This document shows positions 16,413 through 23,616 of a stretch of 64,000 nt of DNA, in pieces. A program made the position numbers and the translations under genes. The stretch's first letter is position 1, and each line of letters starts with the position of its first letter. Origin of the DNA: DATEOR01 sp963841425 (GTDB lineage Bacteria; Actinomycetota; Thermoleophilia; Gaiellales; Gaiellaceae); NCBI GenBank assembly GCA_963841425.1, contig CAWJCL010000002.1:1054001-1118000 (forward strand), given 5' to 3'. A model generated the notes under the pieces. That model did not search any database and was not told the origin of the DNA. It worked only from the letters and a program-made list of their open reading frames with translations.

Positions 16413-17387
16413 TTAGCTCGACTCGGCCCGCTCCGCCGCGGGATCGATGAGCCCACGGCCGCGCGCCTGCTCCCAGGCTCCGACGGTCAGGCCGGTGATG
16501 TAGCCGCGGTCGCGCGTGTGCACCGCCTTGCCCGCGTTCAGGACGAACATGCCGGCGAGCGCCCACCAGAGCGCGGCGCGGTTCTTCGCAGTCTGGGGCA
16601 TGTTCTTGCGGTGAAGATAGAACTGGTTGGCGAGGTTCATGCGCTGGTGGTCGAACGGCGTGAAGCGCTCGACGTCGCTCTTTCTGTGGTCGATTCGCGC
16701 CCGCGGCGTCTGGACGAGGACGTAGCCCTCCTGCGCGACGCGGTACGAGAAGTCGATGTCCTCCTTCCAGGCATAGCCCGAGAGGTTCTCGTCGAAGCGC
16801 ACCTTGTCGAAGACCTCCCGCCGGTACGACATGAACCAGCCATTCATGTATTCGAGCCGCCGTACGTCCTTCGACGCCGAGACGCCCTCGACGAAGAACC
16901 CGCCGCGCATCCGCCCGCTCGCCTCGGGCCACCAGCCGCCCATGCCGAAGAGCTTGCGCCACAGGATCGTCGTCCTCGCCGGGTTGGGCGGGTGGACGGG
17001 CGACCCGCGCACCCCGCCGAGCTCGGGGCCCCAGCGCCCGTACTCGGCGAGGATCTCCTCATGCACCTCCGGGCCGAGCCAGACATCGTCGTCGATCAGG
17101 AAGACGGGGTCGCCGCTCGTCCGGTCGATGCCGGCGTTGCGCTGCACGGTGAGCCCGCGCGGCGCCGGGTGGACGTAGTCGAGGCGGATCCCCGCCGACG
17201 CGCAGAGCTCCTCGATCTCCTTCCGCGCAGGAGTCTCGTCGCTCGAGTCGACGATGCAGAGCTCCTCCGGGAGGACGGTCTGCGCGACGAGGCTCTCGAC
17301 CGCATCGCGCAGGAAGTCCGGCCTCGACCTCGTCGCGATGACGAAGGACGAGCCGGCCCGCTTTCTCTCGGCCTTCGCTGCGCTCAT
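16413..17387 (-). CDS. GT2 family glycosyltransferase, soluble
   Basis: 324 residues from ATG 17387. GT-A motifs are FVIATRSRP, CIVDSSDET and FLIDDDVWLGPEVHEE; a WKEDIDFSYRV motif follows, resembling the ED-acceptor region of rhamnosyl- or galactofuranosyl-transferases (GlfT/WbbL-like). There is no clear membrane helix apart from a short hydrophobic stretch late in the protein (LWWALAGMFVLNAG). ATG 17402 is an alternative but overlaps a TATCAT element. It is divergent from the polyol-phosphate module. Confidence 0.88.
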   Translation of the reverse strand: MSAAKAERKRAGSSFVIATRSRPDFLRDAVESLVAQTVLPEELCIVDSSDETPARKEIEELCASAGIRLDYVHPAPRGLTVQRNAGIDRTSGDPVFLIDDDVWLGPEVHEEILAEYGRWGPELGGVRGSPVHPPNPARTTILWRKLFGMGGWWPEASGRMRGGFFVEGVSASKDVRRLEYMNGWFMSYRREVFDKVRFDENLSGYAWKEDIDFSYRVAQEGYVLVQTPRARIDHRKSDVERFTPFDHQRMNLANQFYLHRKNMPQTAKNRAALWWALAGMFVLNAGKAVHTRDRGYITGLTVGAWEQARGRGLIDPAAERAESS

Positions 17388-17436
17388 GGGACGAGGCGCC
17401 ATGATAGAACCGTCGTCCCATGCGCCCGGACGTGAC

Positions 17437-18162
17437 GTGAAGGCAGTCGTGCTGGCGGCGGGCCCCGGCAGGCGCCTGGGGCCGCTGACCCGTGAGCTTC
17501 CGAAGACCCTTCTCCCGATCGGCGAGCGCGGCACGATTCTCGACCTCGTCCTTTCCAACCTCGCTGCGGTGGGCGTCGAGGAGGTCGCCGTCGTGACCGG
17601 CTTCGCGGCCGGCCGCGTCGACGAGCTCGTCCCCGAGCTCGAGGAGCGACACGGCCTCGAGCTGCGCCCGGTCTTCAACGACCGCGCCGAGGAGTGGAAC
17701 AACGCGCATTCGCTCTGGCTTGCGCGGGACGCTTTCGCCGCGGGCGCGCTGCTCGTGAACGGCGACACCGTTCACCCGGTCAGCGTGGAGACGACCCTCC
17801 TCGCCGAGCGGGGCGACGGGCTCGTCCTCGCCGTCGACAGCTCGAAGCCGCCGAGCGGCGAGGCGATGAAGGTCGCGCTTGGCGAGGACGGAGCGGTGGC
17901 GCGGATCGGCAAGGAGCTCGGCGAGGCCGACGGCGAGTACATCGGCGTCGCCCTCATCGGCCCGACCGCCGCGGCTCCACTCGCGGACGCGCTCGCGGCG
18001 ACGTGGCAACGGGATCCCTCCCTGTACTACGAGGACGGCTTCCAGGAGCTGGTCGGGCGCGGGGAGCCAGTACGAACGGCGCCGATCGGAAGCGTGGACT
18101 GGGTCGAGGTGGACGACGACGCGGACCTCGCGCGGGCACGGGAGATCTCATGGCGCTACTAG
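17437..18162 (+). CDS. Sugar/polyol-phosphate nucleotidyltransferase (LicC/CDP-type)
   Basis: 241 residues from GTG 17437, which gives the classical start KAVVLAAGPGRRLGPLT and then ELPKTLLPI. The central LLVNGDTV and final VDWVEVDDDADLARA segments match LicC/RmlA-like NTP transferases that activate phosphocholine, polyol phosphates or sugars. The upstream in-frame ATG 17401 would add 12 unmatched residues. Neighbouring glycerol-1-phosphate dehydrogenase and CDP-alcohol phosphotransferase genes make CDP-activation of an alcohol phosphate the best guess. It overlaps the next gene by 13 bases. Confidence 0.85.
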   Translation: MKAVVLAAGPGRRLGPLTRELPKTLLPIGERGTILDLVLSNLAAVGVEEVAVVTGFAAGRVDELVPELEERHGLELRPVFNDRAEEWNNAHSLWLARDAFAAGALLVNGDTVHPVSVETTLLAERGDGLVLAVDSSKPPSGEAMKVALGEDGAVARIGKELGEADGEYIGVALIGPTAAAPLADALAATWQRDPSLYYEDGFQELVGRGEPVRTAPIGSVDWVEVDDDADLARAREISWRY

Positions 18163-19209
18163 CCCGCATGGTCCCGTGCCCCCTCGCGATCGAGGTGCGA
18201 AACGGGGCCGTCGCCGCGCTGCCCAGCCTCTTGAGCGACGGGCGCATCTCGGCGGGCGGGCACGTGGCGGTCGTCGTCGGCCCGGGCCTCGGCGAGGAGG
18301 TCGTCGCGGAGGTGAACCCGGCGCTCGAGAACTGCGTCGTCCACTCCGTGAGCGGCGGGAGCCTGGGGGCGGCGCTCGAGCTCGTCGAGGAGCTCCGCGA
18401 AGGCTCCCACGACGCCGTCGTCGGGATCGGAGGGGGCCGCACGCTCGACGTGGCGAAATACGCGGCGAGCCAGGCCGGCCTGCCGATGGTCTCCGTCGCG
18501 ACGAACCTGGCCCACGACGGCATCGCCTCGCCGGTCGCCTCCCTCGAGGACGAGGAGGGCCGCAAAGGGCTCCTACGGCGTGCACATCCCGATCGCAGTG
18601 GTCGTCGATCTCGACTACGTGCGCCGCTCGCCCGAGGAGCAGGTTCGCTCCGGGATCGGGGACGCCCTCAGCAACCTGAGCGCGCTCGCCGACTGGGAGG
18701 TCGCCGCCCAGGATCGCGGCGAGCCGATCGACGGGCTCGCCGCCACCTTCGCACGCTCGGGCGCGGAGTCGCTCGTCCGAAGCACCGACGACTTCGGCTC
18801 GGACGCGTTCCAGCGCACGCTCGCCGAGGCGCTCGTCCTCAGCGGGCTCGCCATGGCGGTCGCCGGCTCGAGCCGCCCGTGCAGCGGCGCGTGCCACGAG
18901 ATCTCGCATGCGGTCGACGCGCTCTATCCCGACCGTGCAAGCCACGGAGAGCAGGTCGCCGTCGGCGCGCTCTTTGCCTCCTTCCTACGCGAGGACGGGC
19001 TCTTCGAGCTCCTCGGACAGGCGCTTCGCAGGCACGGAGTCGCCCGCCTTCCCGAAGACCTGCGGCTCACGGACGAGGAGTTCGCCGCAGCCGTCGCCCA
19101 TGCCCCTGCCACGCGGCCCGACCGCTACACGATCCTCGAGCGCCTCGAGCTGGGCGAGGGCGAGATCCGCGACCGGGTCGGCCGCTACGTCGATGCCGTC
19201 GATCGCTGA
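18150..19209 (+). CDS. sn-Glycerol-1-phosphate dehydrogenase-like (EgsA/AraM family), frameshifted
   Basis: Two adjacent frames together make one family member of about 352 residues. The first half (from ATG 18150, or ATG 18168) has the NAD site VVGIGGGRTLDVAKY and the metal/substrate strand SVATNLAHDGIASP. The second half continues with VHIPIAVVVDLDYV and the metal-binding His pair region GACHEISHAVDALYP and ASHGEQVAVG. The break is at 18567-18569: AAAGGGCTCCTAC should read AAAGGCTCCTAC to continue as KGSYGVHIP, so one G is extra. The enzyme would reduce dihydroxyacetone phosphate to glycerol-1-phosphate, the archaeal stereoisomer. Both sides of the break look intact, so a sequencing error or very recent mutation is likely. 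Confidence 0.82.
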
Positions 19210-19933
19210 GCTCCGCGCCGAGACGCAGCCGGACTGGCTGCTCGCCCGCCCCGGGGCAGAGCACTGGGCGGGGCGGCTCTACATGCGCCGGCTCTCGCCG
19301 TACGTGACCCGGCTCGTTCTGCGAACGCCGCTCCGGGCGAACGGCGTCACCGCGCTCATGATCCCTGCGGGCCTGCTCGGCGCCTTCTCGTTCACCTTCG
19401 CCGGGATCTGGCCGGCAGTGCTCGGGGTGCTCCTCGTCCAGCTCCAGCTCCTCCTCGACTGCTCGGACGGCGAGGTCGCACGCTGGCGGAAGCAGTTCTC
19501 GCCCGTCGGCGTCTACCTCGACCAACTCGCGCACTACTCGACCGAGGCCGCCATCCCGGCCGCGATCGGCGTGCGCGCGGACGGGGGCTGGGGATCGATC
19601 GGGGGCTGGACGGCGCTCGGCCTCCTCGTCTCGGTGCTCATCCTCTTCCTCAAGTCGGAAACGCACCTCGTCCAGTACGCACTCGGGCGGTCCGACCGGC
19701 CCGCGCCGCCGGCCGAGCCGGACGCGGCGCCCGCCGCTCCGCGGCTCCTGCCGGCGATCCGCCCGTTCCAGGCGGTCGAGGCCTCGCTCCTCGCGCTTGC
19801 CGCCGCGGTGGTCGACTCGCTGGCCGACGGCCTCGACGGAAGCCGGATTCTCGTCGTCGCCCTCGCCGTCGCCGCGGGGGTCGCCGTCGTCGGGCACCTG
19901 GCCGCGGTCCTCGCGTCCGGCCGCCTCAAGTGA
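19193..19933 (+). CDS. CDP-alcohol phosphatidyltransferase family membrane protein
   Basis: 246 residues with several helices and the family signature D89-x2-D92-G93-x2-A96-R97-x8-G106-x3-D110. The fourth Asp expected three residues after D110 is His (H114 in LDQLAHY). The family moves an alcohol phosphate from a CDP-alcohol to an acceptor alcohol or lipid. ATG 19193 overlaps the dehydrogenase gene by 17 bases. With the upstream nucleotidyltransferase and dehydrogenase it forms a complete-looking make, activate and transfer set for a polyol phosphate; the acceptor is unknown. Confidence 0.85.
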   Translation: MPSIAELRAETQPDWLLARPGAEHWAGRLYMRRLSPYVTRLVLRTPLRANGVTALMIPAGLLGAFSFTFAGIWPAVLGVLLVQLQLLLDCSDGEVARWRKQFSPVGVYLDQLAHYSTEAAIPAAIGVRADGGWGSIGGWTALGLLVSVLILFLKSETHLVQYALGRSDRPAPPAEPDAAPAAPRLLPAIRPFQAVEASLLALAAAVVDSLADGLDGSRILVVALAVAAGVAVVGHLAAVLASGRLK

Positions 19934-19955
19934 AGGATCGGTCGTGCCGAGCGAC

Positions 19956-19961
19956 TAATCT
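19956..19961 (+). promoter_or_regulatory. Candidate -10 (TAATCT) with Shine-Dalgarno for the ABC exporter
   Basis: TAATCT lies 30 bases before ATG 19992 and is followed by AGGAG at 19979-19983, 8 bases before the ATG. This is an ordinary leadered start, unlike many other heads in the window. Confidence 0.4.
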
Positions 19962-19991
19962 GGACGCGATGAATCCCCAGGAGCGCCCACT

Positions 19992-20858
19992 ATGAGCACG
20001 GTCGCACAGACGCGGCCGAGCGACGAGTTCGGCGGCGACCACCATGTCTACGAGCCGCACAAGGTCGGGCTGCCGCCCCTAGGCCCGTACTTCGGGGCGC
20101 TTTGGGCGCGCCGCCAGTTCCTCTACGAGCTCGCCCGCACGAACCTGCGCGCCCAGCACTTCAACACGACGCTGGGCCAGCTCTGGCTGATCCTCAACCC
20201 GGTGATGCTGGGCATCGTCTACTTCACCCTGGTCTACATCATCCGCGGCGGCGGACGTGGGTCCATCTTCCTCGCCCACCTGATGCTCTCCCTCTTCGCC
20301 TTCCGGCTCGTGAGCACCTCGGTCTCGAGCGGTGCCCGCTCGGTCGTGGGCGGAGGGAAGCTCATCCTCAACACGGCGTTCCCGCGGCTCCTCCTGCCGC
20401 TCGAGTCGGTGCTCGAGTCCTTCATGCGCTTCCTGCCGACGCTCGCCGTCTACGCGGTGGTGCACATGGCCGTGGGACTGCCCATCAAGGCTTCGCTCCT
20501 CTGGGCGATCCCGATCATCGCGCTCATCACGGTCTTCGGCGCCGGCGCGGCGATGTTCACCGCCACGTCGCAGGTCTACTTCCGCGACCTGACGAACTTT
20601 CTCCCGTACTTCACGCGCATCTGGCTCTACACCTCGCCGATCCTCTTCTATGCCGAGGACGTGCCCCAGAAGCTGCGCCCGATCCTCTACTGCAACCCGA
20701 TGTACCCGATGCTGGGCTCGCTCAACGACGCCGTCATCGAAGGAAGAATGCCGCCGGCGGGACTCCTGGCGGCGAGCCTCGTCTGGGCCGTGGCCACCGT
20801 CATGGCCGGAACCCTCTTCTTCATCTCCAGGGAGCGTGAGTTTGCGATCCGCCTCTGA
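19992..20858 (+). CDS. ABC-2 type polysaccharide/polyol-phosphate exporter permease (Wzm/TagG-like)
   Basis: 288 residues, six predicted helices. The N-terminal amphipathic stretch LYELARTNLRAQHFNTTLGQ and first helix LWLILNPVMLGIVYFTLVYI are typical of Wzm/TagG permeases, as is the late YTSPILFYAEDVP and NPMYPMLGS pair. Such permeases export lipid-linked O-antigen, teichoic acid or capsule. The gene lies directly after the polyol-phosphate module and overlaps the ATPase gene by 23 bases, so a completed polymer of that module is a plausible substrate. Confidence 0.92.
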   Translation: MSTVAQTRPSDEFGGDHHVYEPHKVGLPPLGPYFGALWARRQFLYELARTNLRAQHFNTTLGQLWLILNPVMLGIVYFTLVYIIRGGGRGSIFLAHLMLSLFAFRLVSTSVSSGARSVVGGGKLILNTAFPRLLLPLESVLESFMRFLPTLAVYAVVHMAVGLPIKASLLWAIPIIALITVFGAGAAMFTATSQVYFRDLTNFLPYFTRIWLYTSPILFYAEDVPQKLRPILYCNPMYPMLGSLNDAVIEGRMPPAGLLAASLVWAVATVMAGTLFFISREREFAIRL

Positions 20859-21660
20859 GAACCCGGCGGTCACGCTCGAACCGGCGCCCGACGCCACGCC
20901 GTGGGCGGTCAAGGTCGAGGACCTGGCGGTCACCTACCGGACGGCCGTCGAGCAGAAGCCGACGCTGAAGAAGACGCTCATCCGCCTCGGGCGAAGAGAG
21001 CGGATCATCCGCGAGATCAAGGCGGTGCGCGACGTCTCCTTCGAGATCCCGCACGGGACCGCGATCGGCGTGGTCGGCGTCAACGGCGCCGGCAAGTCCA
21101 CCCTGCTCCGCACGATGGCCGGCATCCTGCCGCCGAGCCGCGGCCGCGTCGAAGTATCCGGCCGCGTGAGCACGCTCCTCGCGCTCGGCGTCGGCTTCAA
21201 GGGCGAGCTCACGGGCCAGGAGAACGTCGTCCTCGGCGGCCTCGCCGCCGGCCTCTCCCGCGAGCAAGTGGCGGCGAAGTACGAGGACATCGCAGAGTTC
21301 GCCGAGCTCGGCGACTTCATGGAGATGCCGATGCGCACGTACTCCTCCGGGATGTACGGGCGGCTCGCATTCTCCGTGGCGATCAACATGGACCCGGACA
21401 TCCTCATGATCGACGAGGCGCTCTCGACCGGCGATGCCCGGTTCCGGGAGAAGTCGTTCGACAAGATGCGCGAGCTCACCGGCAAGGCGCGGACGATCGT
21501 CCTCGTCAGCCACGGCCTCCGCTCGATCCGCGAGCTCTGCGACGAGGCGATCTGGATGCACGAGGGGCGCATCGCGATGCGCGACGACGCGGACACCGTC
21601 GTCGAGGCGTACAAGGAGTTTCTGCACCTCAAGAGGGAAGGCTCGGACGACGACGTCTGA
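20836..21660 (+). CDS. ABC exporter ATPase (Wzt/TagH-like, short form)
   Basis: 274 residues from GTG 20836, preceded by AGGGAG. Walker A GVNGAGKST (81-89), signature SSGM (170-173), Walker B with DE at 193-194 and the H-loop VSHG are all intact. The N-terminal YRTAVEQKPTLKKTL segment before the core is typical of polysaccharide ATPases (Wzt/TagH). There is no C-terminal carbohydrate-binding domain, so substrate choice would rest with the permease or polymer completion, as in KpsT/TagH-type systems. A hairpin covers its stop. Confidence 0.93.
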   Translation: MSLRSASENPAVTLEPAPDATPWAVKVEDLAVTYRTAVEQKPTLKKTLIRLGRRERIIREIKAVRDVSFEIPHGTAIGVVGVNGAGKSTLLRTMAGILPPSRGRVEVSGRVSTLLALGVGFKGELTGQENVVLGGLAAGLSREQVAAKYEDIAEFAELGDFMEMPMRTYSSGMYGRLAFSVAINMDPDILMIDEALSTGDARFREKSFDKMRELTGKARTIVLVSHGLRSIRELCDEAIWMHEGRIAMRDDADTVVEAYKEFLHLKREGSDDDV

Positions 21661-21678
21661 GGGCCCTTCGAGGCCCTC
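21659..21678 (+). terminator. Hairpin at the end of the ABC exporter operon
   Basis: GAGGGCC-CTTCGA-GGCCCTC is a perfect 7-bp stem starting inside the ATPase stop codon and followed by TATCATCTT. It could end the exporter transcript; a new -10-like TATCAT begins immediately after. Confidence 0.5.
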
Positions 21679-21684
21679 TATCAT
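21679..21684 (+). promoter_or_regulatory. Candidate leaderless -10 (TATCAT) for sulfotransferase at 21691
   Basis: TATCAT ends 6 bases before ATG 21691, with no Shine-Dalgarno. It starts where the terminator-like hairpin ends. Confidence 0.4.
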
Positions 21685-21690
21685 CTTCGA

Positions 21691-22611
21691 ATGGTGTCGC
21701 TGCCCTCGCCCGTCAAGCGCGTCCTGAGACCGGCGCGACGCCGCTTCCGCTACGCGACCCGCAAACGGCGCATCCTGCCCTCCTTCCTCATCATCGGGGC
21801 GCAGCGGGCTGGCACGACCTCCCTCTTCCGCTACCTCCTCGCCCACCCGGACGTGGCCGGCCCGAGCGGCGGCGACACTGCGGTCTGGTGGGTCAAGGAG
21901 ACGCACTACTTCGACGAGAAATTCACGAAAGGCGTCGACTGGTACCGCTCCTTCTTCCCGCTCGCGGCGACGCGGGAGCGCTACCGCAAGCGCGGGCACG
22001 ACCTGCAAGCGGGCGAGGCCACGCCGTACTACATGTTCCACCCGGCCGTCCCGGCGCGGGTGGCGGCGACCCTTCCCGGCGTCCGGCTCATAGCACTCCT
22101 CCGCGACCCCGTCGAACGGGCCTACTCGCACTACCAGATGATGTCGCGCACCGGCCGCGAGAAGCTCGGTTTCGAGGAAGCGCTCGCCGCCGAGCCGGAG
22201 CGCCTCGCGGGCGTCGAGGAGGCGCTCATGAGCGAGACCGAGCAGCTCCTCCCGAGCGGTCACCGGGCGCACCACCAGCACCGCCACCGCGCCTACTTCT
22301 CCCGCGGCCTCTACGCGGACCAGCTCGAGCGCTGGCTCGAGCACTTCGAGCGGGAGCAGCTGCTCGTGGTCGGCACCGAAGACCTCCTGGCCCGCCCGCA
22401 GGAGACCTACGCGGAGGTGCTGGGCTTCCTCGGGCTCCGCGAATGGCAGCTGGACGACTTCCCCGAGCACAACAAGAAGCCGTACTCGGCGATCGAGCCG
22501 GACGTCCGGTCGCGCCTCGAGGAGCGGTACGCAGAGCCCAACGAGCGCCTGGAGCGCCTGCTCGGCCGCCAGTTCGGCTGGGCCGAGAGCGCTCGTAGCT
22601 CCTCGACGTGA
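21691..22611 (+). CDS. PAPS-dependent sulfotransferase (1 of 6)
   Basis: 306 residues of the heparan-sulfate/NodH-like sulfotransferase fold. The 5-prime phosphosulfate loop is IGAQRAGTTS (35-44) and the 3-prime phosphate site is LLRDPVERAYSHY (136-148). A conserved KETHYFDE segment (69-76) supplies the likely catalytic region. An unusual His-rich stretch (GHRAHHQHRHRAYF) lies late in the protein. It is a tandem paralogue of the next gene (GTGA overlap). The substrate is presumably a sugar or lipid-linked glycan made by neighbouring glycosyltransferases; this is inference from context. Confidence 0.9.
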   Translation: MVSLPSPVKRVLRPARRRFRYATRKRRILPSFLIIGAQRAGTTSLFRYLLAHPDVAGPSGGDTAVWWVKETHYFDEKFTKGVDWYRSFFPLAATRERYRKRGHDLQAGEATPYYMFHPAVPARVAATLPGVRLIALLRDPVERAYSHYQMMSRTGREKLGFEEALAAEPERLAGVEEALMSETEQLLPSGHRAHHQHRHRAYFSRGLYADQLERWLEHFEREQLLVVGTEDLLARPQETYAEVLGFLGLREWQLDDFPEHNKKPYSAIEPDVRSRLEERYAEPNERLERLLGRQFGWAESARSSST

Positions 22612-23564
22612 GCAAGCAGCCGGGCTGGAAGGCCGGCGGCGTCCGAGCGCGACTCGCGCGGAGCGACACAGTTCGGCGGGTCATCGGCAAGGCGAAGATC
22701 TTGCCCTCGTTCCTCGTCATCGGCGTCCAGCGGGCCGGAACGACCACGCTCTTCGACCAGCTCCTCCGCCACCCCGATCTCCACGGCCCTGTCGGAGGCC
22801 GTGGCGAGCTCACCTGGGCGGACAAGGAGATCCACTTCTTCGACGAGCGGTTCCTGCTCGGCGCGACCTGGTACCGCTCCTTCTTCCCGCTCACGCTCAG
22901 GCGGCGGCGGGCTCGCGCGCACGGCGGTGACGTCGTCGCCGGGGAGGCGACCCCCTACTACATCTTCCACCCGCTCGTACCGGAGCGTGTGGCCGTCACG
23001 ATCCCGGATGTCAGGCTCATCGCGATCCTCCGCGATCCCGTCGAGCGCGCCTACTCCCATTACCAGCTGATGCGCCGCTCGAGGCGCGAAGACCTGTCCT
23101 TCGAGGACGCGCTCGAGGCGGAGGCCGACCGCCTGGCATCCGAGGCCGAGCTCGAGGCGGGAACGACCCGCTTTCGCATCGGCACCGGCGAGCGGCGCAA
23201 GCACTATCACCACCGCCACCACTCCTACTTCGCGCGCGGCCTCTACGCCGACCAGCTCGAGCGCTGGCTCGCGTACTTTCCTCGCGAACAGCTGCTCGTC
23301 GTGACCATGGAGGATCTCGCCGCCAGAAACGCCGAGACTCTTGGGCACGTGCTCGGCTTTCTCGGCGTCCGGCCCCTCGAGCTGCGCGGAGACAGAATGG
23401 CCAACCGGGCCTCATACGAGCCGCTGCGTGCTGAGACTCGGGCCGAGCTCGAGAGGCGCTACGCGGAACCGAATGCGCGCCTGGTCGAGTTGCTCGGCCG
23501 GGACTTCGAGTGGACCGCGAAGGGCGAGACGGCATCGGCGCAGGCCCGCGACCGCCGTCACTAG
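22608..23564 (+). CDS. PAPS-dependent sulfotransferase (2 of 6)
   Basis: 318 residues. Cofactor motifs are IGVQRAGTTT (38-47) and ILRDPVERAYSHY (140-152), with DKEIHFFDE at 72-80. It shares with the previous protein the FARGLYADQLERWL block and the late RYAEPNARLVELLGRDFEW segment, so the pair arose by tandem duplication. Five His (H199, H201, H202, H204, H205) cluster before that block. GTG 22608 overlaps the preceding TGA. The pair may sulfate different positions of one glycan. Confidence 0.9.
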   Translation: MSKQPGWKAGGVRARLARSDTVRRVIGKAKILPSFLVIGVQRAGTTTLFDQLLRHPDLHGPVGGRGELTWADKEIHFFDERFLLGATWYRSFFPLTLRRRRARAHGGDVVAGEATPYYIFHPLVPERVAVTIPDVRLIAILRDPVERAYSHYQLMRRSRREDLSFEDALEAEADRLASEAELEAGTTRFRIGTGERRKHYHHRHHSYFARGLYADQLERWLAYFPREQLLVVTMEDLAARNAETLGHVLGFLGVRPLELRGDRMANRASYEPLRAETRAELERRYAEPNARLVELLGRDFEWTAKGETASAQARDRRH

Positions 23565-23616
23565 AGTGTCGCCGCAGTGAGGCCCTCCCCCACTCGTCCG
23601 GAAGGGGCGACGAGCC

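Noticed and set aside
18580..19209. Treating the C-terminal half of the glycerol-1-phosphate dehydrogenase as a separate 209-codon gene
   Set aside because: It begins mid-domain at a strand that continues directly from the preceding frame; the two halves make one family-length protein.
20821..22598. Very long frames on both strands over the ABC ATPase and sulfotransferase genes
   Set aside because: Compositional artefacts: Arg/Pro/Ala-rich strings without domains, in conflict with intact Walker and cofactor motifs in the chosen frame.
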